Positions 35,035 through 48,700 of a stretch of 64,000 nt of DNA are shown piece by piece. Source of the DNA: Beroe forskalii. Taxonomy: Eukaryota > Ctenophora > Nuda > Beroida > Beroidae. Position numbers and translations under genes: made by a program. The stretch's first letter is position 1, and the number at the start of each line of letters is the position of its first letter. The notes under the pieces are model-generated. The model worked only from the letters and a program-made list of their open reading frames with translations, had not been told where the DNA came from and searched no databases. The stretch is taken from assembly GCA_011033025.1 (NCBI GenBank), contig WFMF01000044.1:620001-684000 (forward strand), read 5' to 3'.

Positions 35035-37060
35035 CAGAACTTGCAACTGGAACAATGAGCTCGATTCAACGTCTCGACGACGATTGGAGTTCTTTGTAAT
35101 TACACTTTCACATGATAGGTGGAAGTTTTTTAAGGCTGATTCCAGTTAGGACACTAGGACTATGGTATTCAAATATGTAGACTTCATTAATTAATTAAGA
35201 TATGTAGTAGAAATATTTAACAGTACTAGTATTTAGTCGAATATGAAGCTCTTAGTTGAATGGTAGGATTTCGCAATTCCACATTAAAATCAAATTATTT
35301 ATCCCAATCAGACTGTAAAGTGTAGATTCTTTTCAATATTTAGTGTATATTTGTTCAACGATTTTATGAATAACTATATTTATTTAGTTTTCACTTTTGA
35401 AATCAAGTTCTGTGTTTGCCTTGTTTGCAATTATAAATTTAGGTAATTGTTGTGGTTCTGTAATGGGGTTGGCAAGTTATGGGAGCCCCTGCATTCGTTT
35501 CGGATACACGGTCTGAAAACTCAACATTTTATGCTTATAAGCCTGTGGCCTTCTAGACATGGATTTGTCCCCAATCATAGCTCTAGGACAGAATGGTGTT
35601 GTCCACATCTTTGGATTAAACGCAATATTTGAAGGATCCCGGATATGAGAAGTCCTAAATTTGCAGGTTTTTTGAGGCTCCCATACTTGCCAGTCCCATT
35701 GAGAAACATACAAGATATATTGCCGGGTGCGGTTTTAGAAGAACTGACCTAACGAGAGGTGGTCTGGGCTCATAAAAGCATTGAGTACATGATCCATTAT
35801 GGTGAAATTTGCTAGAATACGAGCTTCCGTTATTGCTTGAGCTGCCATTGAACCAGTCTATGATGAATAATGCAGACGATATTATGTACGCGACACAATC
35901 AGTGTTTCATGTGGCACCAACAGTCTCTAGACTGATGAATGTTTTGACAGAACGCAAGCATGCAGCCAGTATCAATCAGAATGTGTAATTATTTTATGTT
36001 GCCATGGCGACGCGCATTGCGCTAGCAATCAGATGCCATGAAAATGTCTTCGCGCGCTACGAAAAATAACTGTTTATTCGTGCTCTGTCCCAACTTGTCC
36101 CAATTCTAAGTCGCAACAATAAAATTTACTACATGAAGATATCGGGTTCAAAGGCAGTCGACTGGTATCTCAGGAAGTGAAAACAGTAGAAACCACTGAA
36201 ATTTGATTCATCAAAGCTCTTTCTGCCAAGGCATGATACGAGAGAAACAAGCATTTGAAAATTTGATCCAAATATCAAAATATAAAAAACCAATGTTAAA
36301 TGATGAAAGCAGTATAGTTTTATTCACATTTCAGATCAATCAAATACGTTACATATTTGCGATAAATTATATCAAATCTAACAAAGAATCTTCGCTGAAA
36401 TATGAACAAAGAATATTGGTAGCCCTGTGAAAAGCAAAAAAGCCCCATAATTAACAAATATATATTTACAAGTTTTCAACAACTTTCTTTAGATAAGACA
36501 TTGGATTTAGGGGTATACATTATATACATCTATACATCTACAACTTTTTACAATCTAAATACTGAAATATCAAATACAAATCAATAAGTCATGATAAGGT
36601 CATGCACAATACAAACGAAATAACTAAAACAACTAAAAACTATAAACATCAAGCATTCCCTAATTCTTATCAGAATCTATTAACAAAAGATGGTTTGGTA
36701 TCAGATAATCTGGTGTTATGGAATGGTTTACATATTTTCATGCATTATTTGCTCCTTTTCAATTGTTTTTCGAGCATCTGTCTACATTTCCCATGCATAC
36801 AAAGTCAGTATAAATGTTTTACAGTAGTATAAACCCGATAAATCTGATAATAAATAAAAATAATTCAATCAAACCCAATCAAACTGTTATAGACTAGAAT
36901 CTAACTCTAAGTCATATTTCATTCTTGAGTCCTTTACAGATCCAATTCAATAAATGCCCAATAAGCTAACCACCATGCAAGGCACTTGATTTCAACTGTC
37001 TCTCGTCAATTAATGTCCAATACACTGAAGGCATCTTTCCACACCACTATAATTCCGCTT
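35035..37060. other. Intergenic region between convergent CTH and BTBD19
   Basis: The two genes face each other tail to tail. Apart from a foldback repeat at 35,462-35,700 I see nothing coding. 3' untranslated regions of both genes must lie here, but their ends cannot be placed with confidence. Confidence 0.6.
35462..35700. mobile_element. Foldback (MITE-like) element
   Basis: AATGGGGTTGGCAAGTTATG plus GGAGCC at the left is matched in inverse by GGCTCCCATACTTGCCAG plus TCCCATT at the right, with a few differences. The length of 239 bp fits a MITE. No target duplication is obvious. Confidence 0.6.
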
Positions 37061-40000
37061 CTAAACATACTGGACCTTGCTGCTGACTTTGACGCCCCCC
37101 TTCTTGGCAACCTTCTTGCCCTTGTTGACTGTCTCCCCCTCCTCCTCACATCCATCACTCTCGTGCTCCACAATGGGCTCCAGCAGGGCCCGGGCTTTGT
37201 ACTCTTCTACGTAGGCTTTCTGGATAGCCTGAGTGAAGGGTATATCATAAGAGACATGTTTTGTGCAACAATCAGAGCAAATGATAGCCTAGGTGCGGCA
37301 TATAGCTATATAGGTATGGTCCGGGTAGAATTTTAGTCTATATAACTATAATCACTATAGGGCAGCTTTTAAGTGGGTATAGGTACTAGACGACACGAAA
37401 CTGAGCTTAATATGCACGATATGCATAGAAAATGACCTCTTGTTATATCAGAATATCAGTTTGCAGAATCATGCATTTCATGAGGAAACCTTCTATGCCT
37501 CAGCTATGCTATCTTTAAGAACTATCAGACTGATGATAATTCCTTGTGATCTTCAGTTTATCAGTGACAGTTTAACTAAGCCAAGACATTGCTAATCAGG
37601 GCATACGATAATTCAGAAAGTTTGAACTGAGTACTGTACCACACAACCACCGCTTACTTAGTTGAAGGAAAGAATTAAAAGTTCGGCTCTTTGGAAAACC
37701 TATAAAAAGCTAACAAGTTACTCGAAAAGTAATTCAACACTAATTGAATATTGATTTTACCTGGTTGGTACCGTGGCGAGGTCGACGCTGGACGTTCCTA
37801 GAATCCATATCGTTCATGATTTGGTGTCTCCAAAACTCACAAATCATCTTCACCTGAAAACATTCGGTTACACGTGCAAGAACCAGCGACATTACAAACT
37901 AACACAGTTTCTTAACCAAGGATTCGACCATTAGTCATTTAAAATTCTCTTCTTCATTCAAGAAGTTTCCATTTATTTCATATTCATCGATCCTTAGACA
38001 TAATAGACACATAGATAGTTTAATGTTTGATTTTGAATAGATATTAGCTCGATATAATTTTATTAATGCTTTATAGGATTGAAAGTTGAAGTAGAAAGAA
38101 CCAGATACAAAAGGCCGATAAATCAAGTTAATATTTATAGTTTTTAATAGGTCTATTAATTATTTGAGTAACTTTCCGTAACGATTTAGCTTCGATTGGT
38201 AACTCGTGACCTTATTCATGTTTCAGCTTTCTATTTTTAACATTTCTTCCAAATGATAATACGCATCATGTTCCTTCGTTATGATCATAATTATGTTAAA
38301 ATTATAATTCTTGTTTCTTTCTCATAACAACAGATGCATCCTATATAGCAACACAGCATCCATTAAATTCATTATTTATTGGGCTATTTTATTAATTTAA
38401 AATTAATTATAGAACACAGTATCGCACGATCTTATATTTCAATTTGAAGATACAGTGACCATCCAGTATTCATCATCGAACGTAGGGAGTAACGGAAATG
38501 GGACATAGGTAGAAATACAACTTTGCAAGAAATCAGGTGGCTTTTGATTGAATCTACCAGTAAATCGAGAATATCTACACCTAACTGGTGTGGCTAAATT
38601 CTGTAAATCAGATTAATGATTGCCGATAGAAACTCTGTCGCAAGTGCACTAAATGGACTGTTCTAGAAATGACTGGTTTCAGGGCCGAGGAATGCTAGAT
38701 TGAATGAACAACTTCAGGAAGGCAAAAAGACGTTTGCTAGATGCTAAGCAGCCAATCTCCACATAATGCTTTAGGGAGAAAAGTTCTGTTTCATTTGCTT
38801 TTACACGATGCTAGCTTTGCACTTCGTAGGCTTACGGATCTACAGAAAAACAGTCGTGTTCTTCACGAACAATTGATTTCGTTGGTCAATGGCAACACCA
38901 GGTCTCAAATTTTAAAATTATTTAAATTTATTTGTTTATTGTACAAGAGCCACGTCGACATTTCTCGACAAATCTTTATTTTTTTGACGGTCGATGTGGC
39001 TTTTGTTGTATTTGTAAACGTATTTTTATTCAACTACCCAATGTCCTGATCTAAGAAGTCGATGTTTTCATTGGAACACTGAAACATGGCTGAACGCCAA
39101 AAGGCATTCAGCCATATGACAAAGTGCCACCTTACAGTCCATTATATTAGTACATTATGTCTGTTAGGTGCATAATAATTCACTACAGGGGGTAAATTGC
39201 CATCTGTAAACATCACCAGCCAATCAGAGCATGAATAACTGAATAAGAAGGCACAGGATCCAATCAGATTATAGATAGGTAGGCACGAGATCAAGAAAAC
39301 TGTTTTTATTGAAAATCTCAATATCAGGCTTAGTACACATTCTTAATAACTTCATATATACAATATTTTATGTACATAATTTACCCAAACATTCAGATAT
39401 ATAATTTAATCTAGCGCGATAATCATCTTCTGATATCTTATTAACTTAATGTTTAAATACTGAAACGTAAACTTTATCAAGATTAAAGGAAAACGGCAAA
39501 ACAGAAATTAAATGAATCATCCAAATCGAACGCTCAAGGCGTCAGAGTTAGGGTCAGGAGGAATTTTCAGATTATTCATTGATGAATTCTCCGTGACCAC
39601 CAACCTAACGAACCAAGAACGCATTCTCTGATATCCTATGTAAGCAACAAATTACCCAAAATAGGGTTTAAATTCAAGTGAATTACAGAATCATCTAGTA
39701 AAATAGTACATAATGTGAGAGCTGGTGTTACTGGGTAACGCACCATTGGCTGTGTGGAATACAAAACATTCATGTAATCTAGGTGGAATTAATATCGTAA
39801 TATTAACATTACTAGCCCCACTATGCGTGGGAATTATCATTATCAGTGAAACGAAATTTAACATTATATGAGCCGTAACGGCTCAGAAATTGGTGAAAGT
39901 TGAGTGGGTTATTAGAGGACTATCACATAAGATTATATCGGATAATTACTTTTACTTTGGCGTACTTACAGATCACGCAAACCTCACGCATTATTACGCA

Positions 40001-43000
40001 AACATCACGCTTTATCACGCACCATACACACGTGTAGTAAAAACCGTACATATTGTTGTGCACTGTGAATATAATCATTTTATGGCAGCCCAAAACGTCA
40101 GAGTTTGTGTTGAAGAAGGAGATAAGAAGAAGAGGAGGAGAGATAAGATGGAGTCTCTGATAGTTCCTAATCCTCGCTGGCGCACCCATGTGATTTGGCG
40201 AGTTTGCGGGCCAAAGCGTCGTGAGGCAGGGTTCCTGCGCGGGCTCGGAGTTGCGGGTTGTTGGAATCCTTGTCTTGGAGGGCGTGAGATCTCCAGGCTT
40301 CGGAGAGGAGGCGAATCTGAGGGGAACTCGGCCATCAGAACACGCGGCAAACGTCACCAGATTATCACGTGATACAGTCATGTGATAATGTAACGAGAGA
40401 AAGTGGTCACACGACTATGAAACAAATTCTACCAAACGGTTTCATAGGAACACAAAATTATTCGAGCGGTAGAACAATGACACATAGTTCAACGAATACA
40501 ACCATCAGATATTCGAATGAAACCGACGTAAATTCTACTGAAAATAACGTTAATTTGATTAAAAGCAACGTCAATATTCGACAAATTAAACTCACAGGGA
40601 TGAAAGGTTTGAGCTCGTTCTCCTTTTCCACCAAGTTGAGGTACTCTGGGTCGAGGAGGGAGAATCTGACATGACCGATGACCTTCCTGGCGACATCCTT
40701 CATCGACTGTCCGGTGATTACCTGAAGGAAGGTTAAGTTAGCAAGTTAGGAGCGGTTTAGAATTACTTTTATAGAGGTTTAAAAGAATAATTCCAATAAA
40801 TCGCGATTCAGAGAACGTTTAAAATCCAAATTAAACTAGAGAGATTCTACAGAGTGAGATGAGACCACTTGAAAGATTCCTAAGCTTCTAAGCATGATCT
40901 CATATTATTGACTAAGTATCACAGCCAAATCAGCATTGTCCTAGGTCCCAAGGAATTGGAAATCCCATGAGTTTGTAAAATTCCAATTATAGAAGCTAAA
41001 TCGGACTTAAGAGGTTTTAAACGCGTTTACTATGATGAGAACAACTTGATGGTTTTAAATATACGTTAACGTGATGAGTCATCTTTGTAACATGCACAGA
41101 GAGATCGAAGGAGAGAAATTTTCCATTTTCCTAGCTTTTATTTAAACTTTTAAAGATTCTATTAAATAAGATTTCCACAAAGCTGGTGGTTTATAAAGAT
41201 TTCTGTGTGACAAAAGGCGTTTATTATAATATGCTAAAATGGAGCTGCAAAGTTGCAGAACATTTCAAAATCATCATGTACTAAGCGCGTCAAAGTACCG
41301 CCGATAGCATCAAATATTTTTTGGAAAATCAGCATGATCGATTAAGCAAGTGCTGTGTGGATAACCGATTCTAAAACTCCGATATTTTAAAAGAGTCGCA
41401 TTGCATCTATCGTCACAAAAAGGTGGCATTTATTGACGGTAAAATCTACTCCATAAGTAGCTGCATACCAAGTCGTGCACGCGCTTAAAGAACCATCGAG
41501 CAAGCCCTTTCTCGGAGGCGTGTAGTGGAAAAGCAGTTTATGCGGCTATCATTTTATCACGATGACCCCGACTATGACTTCGTCATTATACTACGTTAAT
41601 GCCTGATGATGTAGCCATTATACCAGGTAAATCCCTGATTATGACGTCATCATTTTACCACATTAATCCCTGATAGTGACATCATTTCACCACGCTTATC
41701 CGGCTGAAAGTGACAATACTTACAGCATTGACGGTGCTCCATTCCTTGACAGCGTTCAGCACTTCACTCTCATCTGCCTTGAGTTTGTCACTCTGCAGCA
41801 CGTAGGAGAGGGACTCTTCCGACATCTCCACAAACGTTCTGCTCTTGAACACTCCCTGAGATAAGAAGAGATTATGAAACACTCCCTCACAGATTCGAAG
41901 AGATTAGAAGAGATAAAAAGATGTCAAAATGTGTGCCAGATTTGCCATAAAAGGTGGTTGGAAAACAAAGCGCTTTTTGACTTTTTGTCAGATATTGGCC
42001 ACATGAATCTATCAAAATGATGTCTATATCTTAGCTCTTGAAGAAAGCAAGTGATATGTTTTATGTTTAAGTAAAGAATCAAAGATATTAGGAGCACAGA
42101 CAATAAGAAATTAGGAAGAGATGCAGGGATATTGCATGAATATCCCATTGAAATAATAACATGTTCAGGGATATTCAATTTGAAACTCGCAAGCAATCCT
42201 GCGAATAAGACTCTTTGACTCTGCTGTCAAGATGTCAAGAATTCTTGAGAATTTCATAAGCTACATAACTACGATTAGTTTCTTAAAAAACCATCATTTT
42301 CTCAAAGCTGCTGGAATTTTCAAAAACTAACGCATAGACTCACCAGTGTGTTCCTTTCCACAAATCCGAGGCAAGTCTTCTTGAGGTCTGAGTTGTTGTA
42401 GGAGATGGCTGCTTGGAGGGCCTCGCAGACTGTGTCCACGGTAAGGGTGGATTTGAAGAAGTCGATGCAGAGTTTCTTGAGGTCCTCGATGCCATACTCC
42501 ACCGCAGCAGTCAGAACGTCTGTCACGTTGCATGCGTCCAAGTAACATCTGCAGAGATGAGGGGAGTTGAGGGGAGTTGGGAATGGAATGTCGTTAAAAG
42601 GTAATTATTGGCTATTCGAATAAGGCATGCAGTAGGAAAAGTGTAATTTCGACTGACGAGATACTTCAATACTATCTACAAACCGTACCTGTTAGTATAG
42701 ATAAACTCAATGACAGCCAGGAAGATATGAGGCTGGGTATCTGACAACACGAAAACATGTGCCCCGTTCTCCATCTTGGGCTTGGAGTCGGAGGCCTGAG
42801 CGAACATGGCCTTGAAGACCTCGCACCGGGGTGACAGGATGGCTTTGTGGCCGAACACCTGCTTCCTCTCCTCACCAACCACGAACTGGACATCACTGAA
42901 AAAAGAGGGGGTTGAAAGTGGGGTTCAAGGGGAGGAGGAGGGGTTCAAGAGGGGGAGGATCGATGGGTTCAAGGAAGGGATAAGGGTTGAAGGAGGGGGG

Positions 43001-43172
43001 TAGAAATCTTATTGGTTCAAGATTTAAATCGATACATTAAACATTGAGAAATGAATATCCAGTATTCAGTGAATCTAGCGACCAGGTACCTGAGTAAAGG
43101 GTTGTTGACCAGTTTCTTCATGTCGGCAGCAAAGGCCTTGTTGCTTCCATAGCATGCTTTTCTGTTTGCCAT
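37061..43172 (-). CDS. BTBD19: BTB/POZ domain-containing protein 19, 7 coding exons
   Basis: BTB-BACK protein. Family members often bring substrates to cullin-3 ligases or act as scaffolds, but no substrate is established for this one. Exons (minus strand): 43090-43172, 42689-42895, 42344-42548, 41724-41855, 40596-40721, 37761-37853, 37061-37228. All have GT-AG boundaries and join in frame to 337 aa. The order matches vertebrate BTBD19: VNNPLLSDVQFVVGEERKQV opening the BTB fold, FLAVIEFIYTN, then VLTAAVEYGIEDLKKLC, VCEALQAAISY, SDKLKADESEVLNAVKEW (BACK), IGHVRFSLL and ELKPFIPVKMI. The C-terminal tail after WRHQI is basic and lysine-rich (GKKVAKKGGVKV) and longer than in mammals. No kelch repeats follow, as expected. 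The start at 43,172 gives the family-like short leader. Confidence 0.93.
40100..40345. other. GC- and CpG-rich island in BTBD19 intron 5
   Basis: About 240 bp with clearly higher GC and many CpG dinucleotides than the flanks, open in several frames on both strands (for example 39,923-40,381 on minus and 39,890-40,372 on plus). No protein family is recognisable. It could be an inserted fragment, a regulatory island or an exon of an unknown gene. Confidence 0.45.
41561..41700. repeat. Head-to-tail array of the CRE repeat core, BTBD19 intron 4
   Basis: About four imperfect 35-40-bp units of CCCTGATTATGACGTCATCA plus TTTTACCACATTAAT. This is the reverse-strand core of the dispersed CRE-foldback repeat, here in tandem. 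The array ends about 25 bp from the exon 4 donor at 41,723. Confidence 0.75.
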
Positions 43173-45773
43173 TTTGCTACCTACAGCAAACAGTTGATGT
43201 GAAACCAGAACAAAGTTAGTGAAAAATATAGTGTTAAAATACATTTGTAAGAAACAAAATAATGTGATGAAAAGAATTCGACAGAAATGATGTCTGATTA
43301 CAACTTATGAAAAAGTGAAATCATCAGTTGGATAGAATATGATGAAAAGATGGAGGAGATCCACGGCTCAACAGCGAGTTTGCAGCAGACAATGCAAGCA
43401 GGAGCAGTGAGCAGCGCATAGCTTTAATATTACGCGTATCAATGCACAATTCTACAGCTTTAAAGATTCAGGCATCAACCATGCAATCCTGGATTTAAAC
43501 GTACCAAAGTTGGTGTGCATATGCTTGCACTACGCTGATATATACAGGTAGTTTAATAAGTTTGGAAAGGTATGGAGTACAAATTTTGAAATCTTGATCA
43601 ATTATGATACGAATTTAAAGAATTAAGTTTAAGTCCGTTCAAGTCAACGCTCAAAATTCATACGTGAAATGAAGAATGGATTGTATTAATTTGAACGTGC
43701 ATTGCTGCTTTTAAAAAACAACTCGTGCAAGAAGCAAGGTTTTAAAAGTTTTTTGGCAAGTTTTTTCAGGCATATTTAGAACTATCTTATCAAAGAGTTT
43801 GTTTAGTTTTTATAAAACTTGTAAAATTAGTTCCCTCCCAAAAACGAGAGAGGAAAAGAAACAAAAGTATACAGAACTGATTGAACAATGTTTTAAAAGT
43901 TGTTATGACGTGACAGCAACAAACAAATGGCGTGCTCGCTGGTTGAATCAGCTTGCACCACTTGTCATCTTGCTTGTCACACGTGTCACGTGCTCTGGTC
44001 ACATGACAACGCGTGACCTGGTCACATGACAACGCGTGACTCACGCACGTGACCATGTGTGAGAGCGCAAGTACACAAACACCATCTGAGAGATAAGCGC
44101 AACTCACGGGCTCCGCAAATCAGACACGCATCACGTGTCACGCTCACAGATGATAAGTAAAATGCATATTTTATTTTTTGCTTGTTCGGCCAATGCAGTG
44201 CCATGGCAACTGCTCTGCTGCTGCTCGTCGGAGAGTGGCTGATGAGAGAGATGTAAAAGTGTGCAGTGTGTTGGAGCGGCTGCTTGTTAGAAGTTACATA
44301 TCTAAAGACACGCAGTGTGAGGAGTGATAGGATGCTCCGAGAGAGAATTCTCATTGAACTCCGACAAGCGAAATTGTGGACGGAAAAACAGGTTTTCAGG
44401 GGCTTTCGGAGTATTTTAATTGTGAAGTGATGGAACGAATTACATAATACACCGATCAAAAAGTGGCATTCATTTAGAAAAGCTAGGTTGTCAAGTTGAT
44501 CGACAATTTTTCAACAAACTTGAAAATAAAATGACAAGATTCTTGAATTAAAAACTTATTTTCAATTCGCTCATTCATAATTTCACAAGCAGTAATATAT
44601 AAGGTGTACTTATTTTTAGGCGGCGATTTTATACAAGCATAAAGGAACAAAGCATTATATAGCTATATAGATACAATTTACAGAAAGTGAATTGTTGCAA
44701 AGTTGCAAAAAGGGCGGAACCCATTGAAGTTCGGATAAAACTAAGCAGAAGACGCAGTGGTAGGGTCATTGGAACTAAAATCGCAACACACAGTGCACTT
44801 ATATTTCAATCATTTATTTGATATCAGTCGAAATTTAAACTTATAATTCCCGCATGAACAGCCAAAAGGAGAGCGGTTTCAAAGCGAAAATATCGTTATT
44901 TAAAAATAATTAATTCTTGGTACAAATTATGGTTCGTTCAATTATCATAATCCGCGGCTTTAATAATGGCTATTTCTTCAAGCTTAAATTAAACTTCTGT
45001 CATCCAATATAAACAAGGTTGTTAAATACAAATTTTCAAAAATACGGCAAAAACAGATATCTTTGGTAGAAACTGCCTAATTTTTCCGTCTTTTTGAATT
45101 TTTGCAGCCGTTCAATCGGCTGTATCATTGAGTATCTTTTAAGTATCTTTTAAGTATTGAGTATTTTTTAAGGTATTTTAACATATTTATTTTTAACAAC
45201 TCCTATAAAAATTTTTGGTTTTCATGGTAGGTCACGTATTTTTGGAAAATACGAGTATTTTTCCTTCAGGAGCAAAAGACTTTTTTTTGCTGATTTTTGC
45301 ACGTATCTAACGACCCTGAATGTAAACAAACTGAGTAAATAAATCACAAAATAAACTACGTTCAAAGATAATCCAAACGACTCACGAAATATTCGTTTCA
45401 CAGCACCTAATATAGATTAATAGCATAATTTCTTTGATCATTATATTAACAGAGCGCAATTTATTCTCATTCAAATTTTCTTAACAAGCTTAACTGATTT
45501 TTAACTATACCGTGTCTGAAACCACTATAATATTCCATTTTAAACAGGAAAATCTCACATTAATGATGCAGCAGGTGTTATATAAGAGAGCTCAATCACC
45601 AATCAGGCACTCAAACAGTTAGTACATGATCTTATTGAATTGATCCTGTTTACGTAAAGACAGAGTATTTTAAACGTAACATATTTACAAGCCCGCTTAT
45701 ACTCTGACACAGATAACAATAATAATCTACCCTGGCCCCTGACACCGGTTTGAAGTGCAGCTCAGAGGGCTGT
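43173..45773. other. Region between BTBD19 and SPATA4
   Basis: Contains the likely BTBD19 promoter (its genes read leftward) and the SPATA4 3' end. No further gene is seen. A dense cluster of CACGTG and ACGCGTGAC motifs lies at 43,975-44,150. Confidence 0.55.
43975..44150. promoter_or_regulatory. E-box and ACGCGTGAC cluster upstream of BTBD19
   Basis: CACACGTGTCACGTGC, two tandem copies of GTCACATGACAACGCGTGAC and CACGCACGTGACCATGTG occur within 180 bp, about 0.8-1.0 kb upstream of the BTBD19 start codon. Clustering and tandem duplication are visible. A promoter or enhancer role is inference. Confidence 0.4.
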
Positions 45774-48700
45774 TCACCTTGCATGTTGGGCAATAGCACT
45801 GTAACCTGGGGTGTCTCCAAGAGGCATCGTCGGCCTGAAACGGAGGAACAGGTGACAAATCAACAGGTGATTAGTCAACTGGTGACAAGTCACAAGGTAA
45901 TAATTCAACAGGTGATAAGTTAACAGGTGTTAAGTCAACAGGTGATTAATTAACAGAAGACCAATAAAAGGTGATTGAAAGTCAAGAGCAGCGAAAAAAA
46001 AAATTAAAAAATTGGTTTCTCATATCTGCAAAAAACACGCGGAATATTACTATTAAAGTATCAATAGCATCAATAGTTGGATTAAGGTTACAATTCCAAC
46101 TAGCTCACATTTAACCACTGCTATGGCCACAAATTAGTGAATTCATAATTGAAACCAGTTACACCACATCCAGAAGGCATTGAGCTGTCGACCAAGCATA
46201 AATTTTATCCTTCCAAAGCCTTCTGGTGAGAACCAGGGCCAAAAGTGGTGAAAAAAGGCCAAAATTGGCAATTTTAGGGGGACAAGTACTCCAATTAACC
46301 ACAAAGAGTGGCAAATATTGAGAAAAGTATAAATCTCTGAGATCTGAAACCAAGTCCAGCAGAGAGATGAGATGTAGTATGACTTAATCCAATGGGGCTT
46401 GAAAATTTACCTCATGTTGGCTTGGCGGTGGTGAAGGTTAAGCGGGTTTCCACGCGCGCTGGCAGCGCGTGGTTATTTCACCACCACGGCTGAAAAAAGG
46501 AGGAAGAGTTCTGAGACTTGGTGGTTAGATGGAGCCCCATTGCGAAATAGTTTTGGTGAAGGTCCTACATTTCTACCTCAAAAAAATGTCGGTGGTGGTT
46601 AACGATAAGTGGCTTTCCAGCGCCTGTGTGGTTTTAACCACATAACTCAGCAACGCAAAGACCAATTCCTTAGAGCCAACATATTGTGTTAGAACTCCAT
46701 TGCGAAAATCATATGCAATGGGTTTCAAATGGTTAAAAATCAAATTTAACCACCAATTGGGCCCCAAACATTTTTTCGACTTGTCGTCCACTGAAATCGT
46801 TTAACGCAATAACAACTACAACATAGACCAGACTATCAAAATTTTTGTTGCATATGGTCAGCCAATATTGCCAGAAATTCCCAACACCAATAAATTTTCT
46901 GTATCTGATGTAGTCTTGGTGGTGGTTAACAATAACCTTTATTTTTTAGGCTAGTCAGACAACTGGTTTTTGAAGTTTTAACCACATAACTCCACAACGC
47001 AAAGTTTTAATTGGCTCAAATTCAGTTTGGTAGTTTATCTTAATGGTATGTTTCTTTCTGAATTGGAATTAACCATCAAAAATTCAATTTAACCACTTTA
47101 TGGCCTAAAAACAGCATTTTTTGCTTAAAATGGCCATTTCTGGATAATGTTCTTTTAACCACCCTTTCAGCACCCAAAAATGTTCAGAATGGTATAAATT
47201 TTATTGCAAATACTCTTTAACACCTTAGAGAACATTCTCCTTTCAAATTCAGGACAAAAAGGTGCCAATTTAGTGGTTAAAATCCCCAAATTTAGGTTAA
47301 AAATGCCTTTTTTTATCTATTTAACCACCAAAAATCAACAAAGTGCATATTTTTCATATTATATATGCAGTTGCTATCATCAAAATATGTGTATGACAGT
47401 TTCCAATTCCTACAGGCCATTATTAACCACTATTTTGATGATTACAGATTATAAGCTATTTTACCAATGTTTATTTTAACCACATTTATGGCAACAATTT
47501 AGCCGAAATTTCAATGAAATACTAAAATGAAGGCTTATACCAGCTTCTGAGACCATTTTCAGCCAAAAACGAATTTCAGAAAGTGGTTAAATGTGACTTT
47601 TTCTACTTTAACCACCAAAAAACCACATTTGGAATGAATTTTAACCATTTACTTTACAACACTATCTGCTCTAATCATTTGAGAGTCATAATAACCTTAC
47701 TTTGAGGTCAATTGCAGGATTTTTAACCATTTTTCAGCAACATTAAGACAACCCACCGATTTTAGCCCTATTTGGCTTGTCCCCCAAACTGTACCCTTAA
47801 TCCAACTATTGATGATAGGCGATCATAGGTAAAGTTCAAAATAACACGTTTGATTCAATTTCATAACCAGTATTCCAAGGCAGAATAATTTAAAACTTCA
47901 AAAACGTCAATGATGACAAATCGAGCGACTCACTGGTAAGTCTCGTAGATGTCGCTGTTCAGCCGTTCACTGATATTCTCAACGTTGCTGATGACTGGAT
48001 CCCGGCCGCTCTGCTTCACCTTTACCTCTGCGAACTGAACGTTCTCAGGAACTTTGTTAGCTGACACAGGCCGACTTTTCCTGCCTGAAATTGAGGGACT
48101 GAGAATTAAGTTAAATATTTGGGCTTACTATGCTGATCTCAAATGAGATCGTTGACATGTAAACTGTAATGAGTCAACTCATTACATGCGAATGATTAGT
48201 ATTTAAGTAAGCCCAAATATTTCAATTATTTACCTATTCATGTTTTTAGCCAGTCACCCATTGTAAGTGCAACTATAAGTTTGAAAGAAGACATGCATTT
48301 TGTATGGAATTATCTGTGGGTAGGTACGGCTTACGTACAGGGCCTATTCAGTATAACTAACACCTTATACTTTACCTTGGTTCGCCTCACTGGCTGTCCC
48401 ACTGGTTCGCTGAATTTCTGATTTGATCTTCTGCCGCACCTCACCAAGCGTTGGTTTTATTCCGAACCTGTTCGGATCCTGAAATTCATTGACAATGTTA
48501 TTAGTTGTGCATGACTTTCGCAAAAAAAAATCATCACGCCTACAAGGATGGTCACGAAATATTGAAAACTTTGGATCTATTTACCTTATCTTCCCCCGAC
48601 CCCCAGCCATATTGTCCCCACTACCCTATAATATGTTAAATTAACACCTGTAATCGCTGGTTCTGCTTGTGTTGCTTGTGCAGTGTGATGATGTGTTGCG

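Noticed and set aside
39787..39812. TAATATTAC nonamer resembling a rolling-circle origin
   Set aside because: Nine bases are expected by chance in AT-rich DNA, and no Rep gene or suitable stem is nearby.
39890..40381. Overlapping open frames of 160 and 152 codons on opposite strands
   Set aside because: Neither resembles a known family. They lie inside a BTBD19 intron and arise from a GC-rich patch. Kept as a finding, not as genes.
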